64,000 nt of DNA from Lethocerus indicus (GCA_019843655.1 JACDQD010000006.1:620001-684000); one strand, 5' to 3'. Positions 1 through 11,257 are shown, counted from the first letter of the stretch. Program-made: numbers and translations. Notes: generated by a model from the letters alone, not told the origin.

Positions 1-275
1 TGCCGACAGTGACTGACACGGCGCTACTGAAGACGGCGAGCGGCCGAACTCCGCGGAAATTCTGTAGGTTCGCGATGTGTTTCTGTCTCTCCTCTCGCTG
101 GTTCGGTCTTTTGCTAGACCGGTTTGTCGGCTGCTCGCCGTCTTCAGTAGCGCCCTGTGTCACTGTCACTGTTGGCACTTTGGATGTTTTTGGGCATCCT
201 CACTGCCCACTGTCACTTTCACATGTACTGCCCAAAAAACGTGCAAAAAAAGTGCTAACAGTCAGTATGTCAGTC

Positions 276-277
<2 letters not shown>
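1..277. mobile_element. Foldback-family copy, truncated by window edge
   Basis: Positions 1-48 are a piece of a right arm (CGCTACTGAAGACGGCGAGC). From about 62 a left arm runs in the opposite sense: CTGTCTCTCCTCTCGC, then TTGCTAGACCGGTTTGTCGG and TCTTCAGTAGCGC. The centre (GGGCATCCTCACTGCC) and a degraded start of the return arm follow to about 275. The copy then runs into a TA microsatellite, so its own end is lost. Open frames here also occur in other copies in different frames and are not evidence of coding. Confidence 0.75.

Positions 278-353
<76 letters not shown>
278..353. repeat. (TA)n microsatellite
   Basis: About 38 uninterrupted TA dinucleotides. They separate the foldback fragment from the first 53-bp array. 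A second TA tract closes that array on its other side at about 778-805. Confidence 0.97.
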
Positions 354-355
<2 letters not shown>

Positions 356-358
<3 letters not shown>

Positions 359-774
359 AAAATGCGATTTTTAAGGCCAAAAATGGCATTTTTAGACGTG
401 AAATTGGCCCAAAAATGCGGTTTTTAAGGCCAAAAATGGCATTTTTAGACGTGAAATTGCCCCGAAAATGCGGTTTTTAGGACCTAAAAATTGCATTTTT
501 GACGCGAAATTGGCCCGAAAATGCGGTTTTTAGGACTAAAAATGGCATTTCTGACGCGAAATTGGCACCAAAATGTGGTTTTTAGGACTAAAAATGGCAT
601 TTTTGACGCGAAATTGGCACGAAAATGCGGTTTTTAGGACCTAAAAATTGCATTTTTGACTGAAATTGGCCAGAAAATGCGGTTTTTAGGACTAAAAATG
701 GCATTTTTGACGCGAAATTGGCACCAAAATGTGGTTTTTATGGCCAAAAATGTCATTTTTTGACGTAAAATTGG

Positions 775-777
<3 letters not shown>
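356..777 (+). repeat. 53-bp tandem repeat, short outlying block
   Basis: About 8 copies of a 53-bp unit with the landmarks AAAATGCGGTTTTTAGG, AAAAATGGCATTTTT and GACGCGAAATTGGC. The copies differ by point changes and 1-2 base indels. The unit length is not a multiple of three and nothing suggests coding. The block is bounded on both sides by TA tracts and lies about 1.4 kb from the main array. Confidence 0.92.

Positions 778-805
<28 letters not shown>
778..805. repeat. (TA)n microsatellite
   Basis: About 14 TA dinucleotides at the right border of the small 53-bp block. Confidence 0.95.
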
Positions 806-807
<2 letters not shown>

Positions 808-1794
808 GGCAACTGGGAAGGTATAAATCTAATGTACTCTTGGACATTAATTTGTGTAGGTTATGTGACGAGTTGAAACCTACGGTCTGGAGGTATACCA
901 CCCTGTGACAAGGGCTAATAGGGTTCACATTAGCGTCTCCTCTACGTCCGTGTGTGTGTGTGTGTGTGGAAATGCCCCAGCTCAAATGGAAAATGCATGT
1001 CGGACCTAGACGGGTTTACTTCAGCGGCCAGCGAAACCGCCCCGCCACCCCACCCCTTTCATCCCTTCTCCCACCGTCCGACTATCCCGTCCTTTTCAAC
1101 CTCCTCTCGACAGGGTTCCCGGTGGGGGATTATTTTTATATTTTATCGCGAATTGATTTATCGCGCCCCCTTTCTCTAGACCGGTTTTCTTGGCCTGCAC
1201 AAGCGTTCAGTTTCCTCTACAAAATCAAATAGTTGTGGGTAATGGAAGAATGTAAAGTTTTTTTAAAGATAGTGACGTAATTTCTAATTTTATCCACGAA
1301 TCAAAAATTCCTTCGCACCAACCTCAATGCCCCCCCCCGGTATGTTTCTAACAACACAATCCAACATGAAGTTCCCGATCCACTCGTTCAGTCACTTTCC
1401 TCTCTCGCCCATCCATTATCCCCGCAACGACGGCTTAAACGCCGCCGGGCCCAGAGAGTTCACTTCGGGGACAGTAGTTGAATCGTCTAAAAAAGCTTTA
1501 TACAGGGCTTATACAGGCCCAATAAGTGTAAAGTTGATTTTTAAAATGGGGCACTGTTGATTGAACCAAATATACTTCTGCAGTTGGAGCGTTTAGAATT
1601 GTCGAATGTCGATACGAAAGATAAAGTTTCGGCTCTACGAAAAATTAATATTTTACTCACAGTTTGAATAGAATTTGTGAGGATACGGCTCATCTCCGCA
1701 TTAAAACATTCCCCGGAAACGGGACGGAGCGGTACGTGACCGGGTGTTTCGAGGTGTTTATTTATTACATCTCAGTTGTACTTTGCGTACACAG
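806..1794. other. Non-repetitive spacer, no gene seen
   Basis: Mixed-composition sequence with a short (TG)n tract at about 950-968 and a few C-runs. The open frames are at most 92 codons and show no domain, no convincing splice borders and no match to a family I know. Around 1366-1400 the string GATCCACTCGTTCA resembles part of the 57-bp minisatellite unit at 25 kb, but it is too short to mean much. Confidence 0.6.
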
Positions 1795-2195
1795 CATTTT
1801 CGAGCCCACTTTTGGCCTAAAACCCCATTTTTGTGCCTAAAAGCTGTATTTTTGGGCCAATTTTAGGCATAAAAACCTCATTTTTACGCCTAAAAACCCC
1901 ATTTGGGCTGATTTGGCTCCCGAAAACCCCATTTTTGGGCCGATTTACCGCCTAAAAACCCCATTTTTCGAACAAAAACCACATTTTTAGGCTGATTTTA
2001 CGCCCAAAAACCCTATTTTTAGGCCGATTTTGAACCTAAAATCCCCCTTCTTGGGCGTAAAAACCGCATTTTCGGGCCGATTTGTCAACTAAATACCCCG
2101 TTTTGGGCCAAAAAATCTCATTTCTGGGCCTAACAACCGCATTTTTGCGCCAATTTAGCGCCTATAAACAAAATTGACCCAAAAATTGGGTTTTT
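1795..2195 (-). repeat. Diverged 53-bp repeats, inverted orientation
   Basis: Degenerate copies of the 53-bp family in reverse orientation (CCTAAAAACCCCATTTTT, GGGCCGATTT). They are much more diverged than the block that follows. At about 2170-2200 the orientation flips to plus through a small palindromic stretch (ACCCAAAAATTGGGT). Diverged units at an array edge are expected where homogenisation by unequal exchange is weakest. Confidence 0.8.
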
Positions 2196-4620
2196 GGGGA
2201 AAATGTGGTTTTTAGGGCCAAAAATGGCATTTTAAGACGCGAAATTGGCCCGAAAATGCGGTTTTTAGGGCCAAAAATGGCATTTTTCGACCTGAAATTG
2301 GCCAAAAATGCGGTTTTTAAGACCAAAAATGGCATTTTTAGACGTGAAATTGCCCCGAAAATGCATTTTTGACGCGAAATTGGACCGAAAATGCGGTTTT
2401 TAGGACTAAAAATGGCATTTCTGACGCGAAATTGGAACCAAAATGTGGTTTTTAGGACTAAAAATGGAATTTTTGACGCGAAATTGGCACAAAAATGCGG
2501 TTTTTAGGACCTAAAAATTTCATTTTTGACTCGAATTGGCCCAAAAATGCGGTTTTTAGGATTAAAAATGGCATTTTTGACGCGAAATTGGCACGAAAAT
2601 GTGGTTTTTAGATATAAAATGGCATTTTTAGACGTGAAATTGGCCCGAAAATGCGGTTTTTAGGACCAAAAATGGCATTTTTGACGCGAAATTGGCCCGA
2701 AAATGTCATTTTTGGGGCCAAAAATGGCAATTTTAGACACGAAAATGTGGTTTTTAGGGCCAAAATTGGCATTTTTAGACGCGAAATTGGCCCGAAAATG
2801 CGGTTTTTAGGACCTAAAAATTTTGGCATTTTGGGCCAAAATGGCATTTTGACGAAATTGGCCCGAAAATGGGTTTTAGGGCCAAAATGGCATTTTAGAC
2901 GCAAATTGGCCCGAAAATGCATTTTTAGGGCCAAAATGGCATTTTAGACGCGAAAAAAATGCATTTTTAGGACCAAAATGGCATTTTAGACGCGAAATTG
3001 GCCCGAAAATGCGGTTTTAGGCCAAAATGGCATTTTACCCAAAATGCATTTTAGGCCAAAATGGCATTTTAGACGCAAAATTTTAGGCCGAAAATGCGGT
3101 TTTAGGACCAAAAATGGCATTTTAGACGCGAAATTGGCCCGAAAATGACATTTTAGGGCCAAAATGGCATTTTAGACGTGAAATTAAAATGGCGGTTTTA
3201 AAAAATGGCATTTTAGGCCCCGAAAATGGCATTTTTAGGACCAAAATGGCATTTTAGACGCGAAATTGGCCAAAATGGCATTAGAAAATGCGGTTTTTAG
3301 GACCAAAATGGCATTTTAGACGTGAAATTGGCCCGAAAATGTCATTTTAGGGCCAAAATGGCATTTTAGACGTGAAATTGGCCCAAAAATGACATTTTAG
3401 GGGGCCAAAATGGCATTTTAGACGCGAAATTGGCCCGAAAATGACATTTTAGGGCCAAAATGACATTTTTGCACGTGAAATTGGCCCGAAAAATGCGGTT
3501 TTAGGACCAAAAATGGCATTTTTAGACGCGAAATTGGCCGAAAATGCATTTTAGGACCAAAATGGCATTTTTGACGCGAAATTGGCCCGAAAATGCGGTT
3601 TTTAGGACCAAAAATGGCATTTTTAGACGTGAAATTGGCCCGAAAATGTCATTTTTAGGGCCAAAAATGGCATTTTTAGACGCGAAATTGGCCCGAAAAT
3701 GACATTTTTAGGGCCAAAAATGGCATTTTTAGACGTGAAATTGGCCCGAAAATGCGGTTTTTAGGACCAAAAATGGCATTTTTAGACGCGAAATTGGCCC
3801 GAAAATGCGGTTTTTAGGGCCAAAAATGGCATTTTTAGACGCGAAATTGGCCCGAAAATGCGGTTTTTAGGGCCAAAAATGGCATTTTTAGACGAAATTG
3901 GCCCGAAAATGTCATTTTTGGGACCAAAAATGGCATTTTTAGACGCGAAATTGGCCCGAAAATGCGGTTTTTAGGGCCAAAAATGGCATTTTTGACGCGA
4001 AATTGGCCCGAAAATGTCATTTTTGGGACCAAAAATGGCATTTTTAGACGCGAAATTGGCCCGAAAATGCGGTTTTTAGGGCCAAAAATGGCATTTTTAG
4101 ACGCGAAATTGGCCCGAAAATGCGGTTTTTAGGGCCAAAAATGGCATTTTTAGACGTGAAATTGGCCCGAAAATGTCATTTTTAGGGCCAAAAATGGCAT
4201 TTTTAGACGTGAAATTGGCCCGAAAATGTCATTTTAGGGCCAAAAATGGCATTTTTAGACGCGAAATTGGCCCGAAAATGTCATTTTTAGGGCCAAAAAT
4301 GGCATTTTTAGACGTGAAATTGGCCCGAAAATGTCATTTTAGGCCAAAAATGGCATTTTTAGACGCGAAATTGGCCTGAAAATGCATTTTAGGGAACCAA
4401 AAATGGCATTTTTAGACGCCAAAATGAAAAAATGGCCGAAAATTTTTTGGCCAAAATGGCATTTTTAGACGCGAAATTGGCCCAAAAATGTTTTAGGGCC
4501 AAAAATGGCATTTTTAGACGCGAAATTGGTCAAAATAAATTTTTTGGCCAAATCGGAAAAATTTTCCCGAAAATATTTTTAGAAAATGGCATTTTGGAAT
4601 ATGTGAAAATGAAAATGATT
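2196..4620 (+). repeat. 53-bp satellite array, plus orientation
   Basis: Roughly 45 copies of the 53-bp unit. Each carries a near-perfect palindrome AAAATGGCATTTT (arms AAAATG and CATTTT around one base). Most variation is GCGG versus GTCA after AAAAT, and CGCG versus CGTG in the GAC.GAAATTGG segment. Between about 2830 and 3470 the A and T runs are shorter (AAAATGGCATTTTAG instead of AAAAATGGCATTTTTAG) and units are partly deleted. From about 3590 to 4360 units are very uniform. The last units (4380-4620) decay before the 104-bp array. Confidence 0.93.
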
Positions 4621-7430
4621 TTCTTTCAGGGGCAAGTGTAACTCACTTTGGACACTTGTGGGTGGAATATGGGATCGATCTGAGAAAATTTTCGAAAACC
4701 TAAATTTCGTTTTCAAGTCGCCGTTTCAGGGGCAAGTGTAACTCACTTTGGTACACTTGTGGGTGGAATAGTGGATCCGATCTAGAAATTTTCGAAAAAC
4801 CTAAATTTTCGATTTTCAACCCGCCGTTTCAGGGGCAAGTGTAACTCACTTTGGGACACTTGTGGGTGGAATATGGGATCGATCTGAGAAAATTTTCGAA
4901 AAACCTAAATTTTCGATTTTCAACCCGCCGTTTCAGGGGCAAGTGTAACTTACTTTGGGACACTTGTGGGTGGAATATGGGATCGATCTGAGAAAATTTT
5001 CGAAAAACCTAAATTTTCGATTTTCAACCCGCCGTTTCAGGGGCAAGTGTAACTCACTTTGGGACACTTGTGGGTGGAATATAGGATCGATCTGAGAAAA
5101 TTTTCGAAAAACCTAAATTTTCGATTTTCAAGCCGCCGTTTCAGGGGCAAGTGTAACTCACTTTGGGACACTTGTGGGTGGAATATGGGATCGATCTGAG
5201 AAAATTTTCGAAAAACCTAAATTTTCGATTTTCGACCCGCGTTTCGGGGCAAAGTGTAACTCACTTTGGTACACTTGTGGGTGGAATATGGGATCGATCT
5301 GAGAAAATTTTCGAAAAACCTAAATTTTCGATTTTCAACCCGCCGTTTCAGGGGCAAGTGTAACTCACTTTGGTACACTTGTGGGTGGAATATGGGATCG
5401 ATCTGAGAAAATTTTCGAAAAACCTAAATTTTCGATTTTCAACCCGCCGTTTCAGGGGCAAGTGTAACTCACTTTGGGACACTTGTGGGTGGAATATGGG
5501 ATCGATCTGAGAAAATTTTCGAAAAACCTAAATTTTCGATTTTCAACCCGCCGTTTCAGGGGCAAGTGTAACTCACTTTGGGACACTTGTGGGTGGAATA
5601 TGGGATCGATCTGAGAAAATTTTCGAAAAACCTAAATTTTCGATTTTCAACCCGCCGTTTCAGGGGCAAGTGTAACTCACTTTGGTACACTTGTGGGTGG
5701 AATATGGGATCGATCTGAGAAAATTTTCGAAAAACCTAAATTTTCGATTTTCAACCCGCCGTTTCAGGGGCAAGTGTAACTCACTTTGGGACACTTGTGG
5801 GTGGAATATGGGATCGATCTGAGAAAATTTTCAGAAAACCTAAATTTTCGATTTTCAACCCGCCGTTTCAGGGGCAAGTGTAACTCACTTTGGTACACTT
5901 GTGGGTGGAATATGGGATCGATCTGAGAAAATTTTCGAAAAACCTAAATTTTCGATTTTCAACCCGCCGTTTCAGGGGCAAGTGTAACTCACTTTGACAC
6001 TTGTGGGTGGAATATGGGATCGATCTGAGAAAATTTTCGAAAAACCTAAATTTTCGATTTTCAACCCGCCGTTTCAGGGGCAAGTGTAACTCACTTTGGT
6101 ACACTTGTGGGTGGAATATGGGATCGATCTGAGAAAATTTTCGAAAAACCTAAATTTTCGATTTTCAACCCGCCGTTTCAGGGGCAAGTGTAACTCACTT
6201 TGGTACACTTGTGGGTGGAATATGGGATCGATCTGAGAAAATTTTCGAAAAACCTAAATTTTCGATTTTCAACCCGCCGTTTCAGGGGCAAGTGTAACTC
6301 ACTTTGGGACACTTGTGGGTGGAATATGGGATCGATCTGAGAAAATTTTCGAAAAACCTAAATTTTCGATTTTCAACCCGCCGTTTCAGGGGCAGAGTGT
6401 AACTCCTTTGGGACACTTGTGGGTGGAATATGGGATCGATCTGAGAAAATTTTCGAAAAACCTAAATTTTCGATTTTCAACCCGCCGTTTCAGGGGCAAG
6501 TGTAACTCACTTTGGTACACTTGTGGGTGGAATATGGGATCGATCTGAGAAAATTTTCGAAAAACCTAAATTTTCGATTTTCAAGCCGCCGTTTCAGGGG
6601 CAAGTGTAACTCACTTTGGTACACTTGTGGGTGGAATATGGGATCGATCTGAGAAAATTTTCGAAAAACCTAAATTTTCGATTTTCAACCCGCCGTTTCA
6701 GGGGCAAGTGTAACTCACTTTGGGACACTTGTGGGTGGAATATGGGATCGATCTGAGAAAATTTTCATAAAACATAAATTTTCGATTTTCAAGCCGCCGT
6801 TTCAGGGGCAAGTGTAACTCACTTTGGGACACTTGTGGGTGGAATATGGGATCGATCTGAGAAAATTTTCGAAAAACCTAAATTTTCGATTTTCAAGCCG
6901 CCCTTTCAGGGGCAAGTGTAACTCACTTTGGTACACTTGTGGGTGGAATATGGGATCGATCTGAGAAAATTTTCGAAAAACCTAAATTTTCGATTTTCAA
7001 CCCGCCGTTTCAGGGGCAAGTGTAACTCACTTTGGTACACTTGTGGGTGGAATATGGGATCGATCTGAGAAAATTTTCGAAAAACCTAAATTTTCGATTT
7101 TCAACCCGCCGTTTCAGGGGCAAGTGTAACTCACTTTGGTACACTTGTGGGTGGAATATGGGATCGATCTGAGAAAATTTTCGAAAAACCTAAATTTTCG
7201 ATTTTCAACCCGCCGTTTCAGGGGCAAGTGTAACTCACTTTGGGACACTTGTGGGTGGAATATGGGATCGATCTGAGAAAATTTTCGAAAACCTAAATTT
7301 TCGATTTTCCAAACCGCCCTTTCAGGGGCAAGTGTAACTCACTTTGGTACACTTGTGGGTGGAATATGGGATCGATCTGAGAAAATTTTCGAAAAACCTA
7401 AATTTTCGATTTTCAAGTCCCGCCGTTTCA
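4621..7430 (+). repeat. 104-bp satellite array
   Basis: About 27 head-to-tail copies of a 104-bp unit that begins TTTCAGGGGCAAGTGTAACT. It continues with ACACTTGTGGGTGGAATATG, GGGATCGATCTGAG, AAAATTTTCGAAAAACC and TTTTCAACCCGCCG. Copies are nearly identical. Two variants intermix, GGTACACTTG and GGGACACTTG. Each unit contains the inverted repeats CAAGTGTA/TACACTTG, TCGAAAA/TTTTCGA and the palindrome GATCGATC. 104 is not a multiple of three, so open frames crossing the array are incidental. Confidence 0.96.
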
Positions 7431-9190
7431 GGGCCGATTTCACGTCTAAAATGCCATTTTGGTCCTAAAACCACATTTTTGGGCAAATTTTGAGTCTAAA
7501 ATGCCATTTTGGGCCCTAAAAACCATTTTTCGGGCGATTTCGTGTCTAAAATGCCATTTTGGCCCTAAAAACTAAAACCGCATTTTCGGGCCAATTTCAC
7601 GTCTAAAAATGCCATTTTTGGCCCTAATTACCACATTTTCGGGCCAATTTCAGGTCTAACAATGTCATTTTTGGCCCTAAAAACAACATTTAGGGGTCTA
7701 TAAATGACATTTTTGGTCAAAAAACCACATTTTCTTGCCAATTTTACATCAAAAAATGCCATTTTTGGCCCTAAAAATGACATTTTCGGGCCAATTTCGC
7801 GTCTAAAAATGCCATTTTTGGTCCTAAAAATCGCATTTTCGGGCCAGTTTCACGTCTAAAAATGCCATTTTTGGCCCCAAAAATGACATTTTCGGGCCAA
7901 TTTCGCGTCTAAAAATGCCATTGCTGGGCCTAAAAACCGCATTTACGGGTCAATTTCACATCTAAAATTGCCATTTTTGGGCCTAAAAACCGCATTTTTG
8001 GGTAAATTTTGAGTCTAAAAATTCCATTTTTGGGCCTTAAAACAGCTTTTTTGGGTCAGTTTTGCGTCAAAAATGCTATTTTTGGGTCTAAAACAGCATT
8101 TTCGGGCCAATTTTGCGTCTAAAAATGCAATTTTTTGCACTAAAAACCGCATTTTGGTCTGATTTTTTGCCTAAAAACCGTATTCTTGGGCCAATTTATA
8201 CCTAAAAACTGCATTTTTGGTTAAATTTTACGCCAAAAAACCCCATTTTTGGGCCTAAGAACTGCATTTTTGGGCCGATTTTGCGCTGAAAATCCCTATT
8301 TTTTGGGCTAAAATGTGCTTTTTTGTGCAAATTTGTCACCTAAAAACCACATTTTTGGGTCAAATTTGCGTCCTAAAATACTATTTTAGGGCATAAAATC
8401 CACATTTTTGGGCCGATTTTGCGTCTATAAATGCCATTTTTGGGCCTTAAAACCGCATTTTTGGGCGAATTTTGAGTCTAAAAATGCCATTTTAGGGCAT
8501 AAAAACCGCATTTTGGGGCCAATTTTGCGTCTAAAAGTGCTATTTTTGTGCCTAAATATCGCGTTTTTATATCAAAATACTGTATTTTTGGGGAAATTTT
8601 GCGCCTAAAACCCCATTTTGGGCCTAAACCCACATTTTGGGCCAAATTAGCGTTCCCAAAATACGATTTTGGACCTAAAACAGCATTTTTGTAAATTTTG
8701 CGCCAAAAACCCCATTCTTGTGCCTAAAAACCTCATTTTGTACCTATTTTGGCAAGATCCCATTTAATGTGCCTAAAACCACAGTTTTCGGCTAATTTTC
8801 CGCATAAAACCCATTTTGGCCCTAAAACCGCATTTTTGGGATGATTTTGCGCGTAAAACCCTATTTTTGGCCCTAAAACCGCATTTTCGGCCCAATTTCA
8901 CGTCTAAAATGCTATTTTTGGCCCTAAAACCGCATTTTGGCATGATTTTGCGCCGTAAAAGGCCCTAAAACCGCATAAACACGTCTAAAATGCTATTTTG
9001 GCCCTAAAAACCACATTTTCGGGCCAATTTCGCGTCCAAAATCCCATTTTTGGTCCTAAAAACCACATATACGGGTCAATTTGGCGTCTATAATTGCCTA
9101 AAAACCCCATTTTTGGCCGATTTTGCGCCAAAAAACTCTATTTTTGGGAGTAATAACCGCATTTTTCAGCCGATTTTTTGCCTCGAAAAC
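7431..9190 (-). repeat. 53-bp satellite array, inverted orientation
   Basis: About 33 copies of the same 53-bp family as 2196-4620 but reversed (GGGCCAATTTCGCGTC, AAAAATGCCATTTTTGG, CCTAAAAACCGCATTTTC). The change from the 104-bp array occurs within TTTCAGGG, which both units share at that point. Copies close to the junction (7430-8000) are regular. Copies beyond about 8250 become strongly diverged, mirroring the degraded left edge at 1795-2195. Confidence 0.92.
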
Positions 9191-10154
9191 TGTCGGCCGG
9201 TGAAATTCAGCTCTTAATCAACTGATTGGGAAAGTTCGTAGGAAAAAATAAATCACCTGTACACAGAATCACCGACGTTCCTCTAAAGTGGGCCATAATT
9301 CGGCCTCGCTAATGCGAGTGTTTAGATATAAAGAAAGTAAAAAAAAAAATCCAGGTAACTAAGCGAGTGTATGGAGTCAGGCTGGCCATAGTTGGTTCGG
9401 ACGTGTAATTAGCGATGGTTGGAGGGGGTTGGTGGGGTTGGGGGTTGTGCCACTGCTGTGGCTCGTTAATCATGATAATCCGCACTGGACCCCACCCCCT
9501 ACCAACCCCTACCCGACCCTAAACCAACACACAAAGCCACTAACTAAAAGCAGGCTCGGGTTTTGGGGGTTGCTGGTCTGCCGTGGGGTCACAGTCTGAC
9601 GTCACACACCCACTTAGTCTAGACAGGTTTCAACAGTCTCTATTGCGCAATCGACAATCGCTAAAAGGGATTTCCGTAGTGACGCCCGAGAGGGCGAAGA
9701 AATCGCCCACTGTTTTGGGCGACTAGTTATTCTAGACGGGGTAAGAATGTCTGGACCAAAGTAGTTTAAGGGTTGGATATAATGGACGGTGGAGAGGGAT
9801 GCGCTGAAAGACGGGGATGAAACCGAGATTTTATTGTATGTTGAGGTATATATCCCAGTTTTCTGTTAGTCGATTCTCTCTTCCGGTTGCTTTTCCCGGG
9901 AAAACATCCCCTCTTCGGGCCCGGGACAATTCCCGCGTTAGGAGACCGCCGGGGCGGAAGGGCGTTTTCGCCCTCCGCGTCCCGTTTCGGGAATTTCATT
10001 CCCGTCTTCCCGCGCCCCTCCCGATCCTTCCTTCGTATCCCTTTCCCGCCTACTTAAACGCCAAATGCCCAGAAATCATCCCCGCCTGGAATAACAAGTC
10101 GGGAAACTGTGATATCTCCATTCAGTGAATTGATCTTATAGACAGGATTTCCTC
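9191..10154. other. Spacer with paired G-rich and C-rich tracts
   Basis: No gene is supported. At 9417-9449 a G-rich run (GGAGGGGGTTGGTGGGGTT and on) is followed at 9489-9520 by a C-rich run (CCCACCCCCTACCAACCCCT) that is its imperfect inverted complement. From 9817 a 103-codon plus-strand frame crosses GC-rich sequence; it has no recognisable domain and lacks good exon borders. Confidence 0.5.
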
Positions 10155-10493
10155 TACCGTAGCTTTGTTGTGTTTCTGTCTCCTCTCGATGGTTCCGGTT
10201 CTTTCGCTAGACCGGTTTCGCGGCCGCTCGCCATCTTCAGTAGCGGTGTTGATCACTGTCGGCACTCTGTCATTTTTTTGTCACGTGACACGGTGCAGTG
10301 AGGATGCTCCCCGAAAAACATCCCCAAAGTTCTCCGACAGTGACTAACAAACACAGCGCTACTGAGGATGGCGAGCGGCCGAGAAACCGGTCTAGCGAAA
10401 GACCGAACCGCAACGAGAGGAGACAGAAACACAAAAAACCTACCCAGTATTCTCCTACCCCTCAGAAGACCACAAAACAGGTATGTTAAACTA
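10155..10493. mobile_element. Foldback-family element, complete arms
   Basis: This is one of the clearest copies. The left arm starts near CCGTAGCTTTGTTGTGTTTC and runs through CTGTCTCCTCTCG, TTCGCTAGACCGGTTTCGCG and CGCTCGCCATCTTCAGTAGC. The centre has GTCACGTGAC, then GCAGTGAGGATGC. The right arm returns as the complement and ends AAAACAGGTATGTTAAACTA. Within each arm GGTCTTTCGCTAGACC can itself form a stem. No transposase is present, so the copy is non-autonomous if mobile. The superfamily cannot be assigned. Confidence 0.85.
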
Positions 10494-10933
10494 GGTTTTC
10501 TTTTATTTTTTCCTATATCTCACCCCCACTCCCCCTCCCTTTAAAATAGGACCACTGCGGGGGGGTTAAAGTCTCGCCCAACGGGTTTAATGAGAGGCCA
10601 TTAATTATTCGGATGACGGGTGACGGGGCGGCGGCCGCCCTCGAGTGTTTGTAAGTCGGGGTGAAAAAGGGGGACGGCCACTTGTGCCCAACCCTCTATA
10701 TCGGGTAGCGGGTGCGTGGCTGGGATATCCACTTAGTTTTTTACTGTACCCCCACTTGAATTCGACCCCTTAAACGACCCCTTAAGCAGACTTCTCTTAC
10801 CATCTGGAAGCTTCCCACCTGTACATCGTCAACCCCAATCACCGGCAGGGCCGATCGATGATTCCACCCCTATACAGTGAAAGGCAGTCACATTTTCGAT
10901 CGATTATCGAGATCGATCATAATAATTTTTAAT
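10494..10933. other. Unique spacer between two foldback copies
   Basis: Mixed sequence with a few G-runs and C-runs. The only gene-like signal is a 69-nt minus-strand exon candidate at 10801-10869, listed separately. Confidence 0.5.
10801..10869 (-). CDS. Candidate internal exon, unknown protein
   Basis: On the minus strand a pyrimidine-rich stretch ending in CACTGTATAG acts as a possible acceptor. It is followed by 23 open codons (GWNHRSALPVIGVDDVQVGS, then FQM) and a good donor, ATG followed by GTAAGAG. Both borders are phase 0 and the frame has a stop just upstream of the acceptor, as expected for an exon. No domain is recognised. No partner exon was identified, and short segments bounded by AG and GT arise often by chance, so this is a weak call. 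Confidence 0.2.
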
Positions 10934-11257
10934 TACCGTAGGTTCGTGGTGTTTCTGTCTCCTCTCGCTGCGGTTCCGTCTTTCGCCAGATCGGTTTCGG
11001 CCGCTCGCCATCTTCAGTAGCGCTGTGTCAGTCACTGTCGGCACTCTGGACGTTTTTCTGGGGGGGGGGGCATCCTCACTGCACTGTGTCACTTGTACTT
11101 GGAGGATGGCCGAAAACTGACACCGCGCTACTGAAGACGGCGAGCGGCCGAAACACCGGTCTGGCGAAAGACCGAACCGCACCGAGAGGAGACGGAAACG
11201 CCACAAACCTACGCGGTATTCCAACCCCTTCGCAGACCACAAAACAGGTACGTTGAA
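10934..11257. mobile_element. Foldback-family element, complete arms
   Basis: Left arm from CCGTAGGTTCGTGG, core TTCGCCAGATCGGTTTCGG, TCTTCAGTAGCGC, centre with a ten-base G-run at about 11061-11070, right arm ending CACAAAACAGGTACGTTGAA. The right half and its downstream flank are duplicated at about 50.9-51.3 kb. Diagnostic shared changes are CGAAACACCGGTCT, CGCACCGAGAGG and CTACGCGGTATTCC. Confidence 0.85.

Noticed and set aside
10298..11242. Repeated short frames containing SGRNRSGERPNRSERR-like strings
   Set aside because: These strings translate the foldback right arm and appear in many copies in different frames, with stops and indels. They are not a conserved protein.
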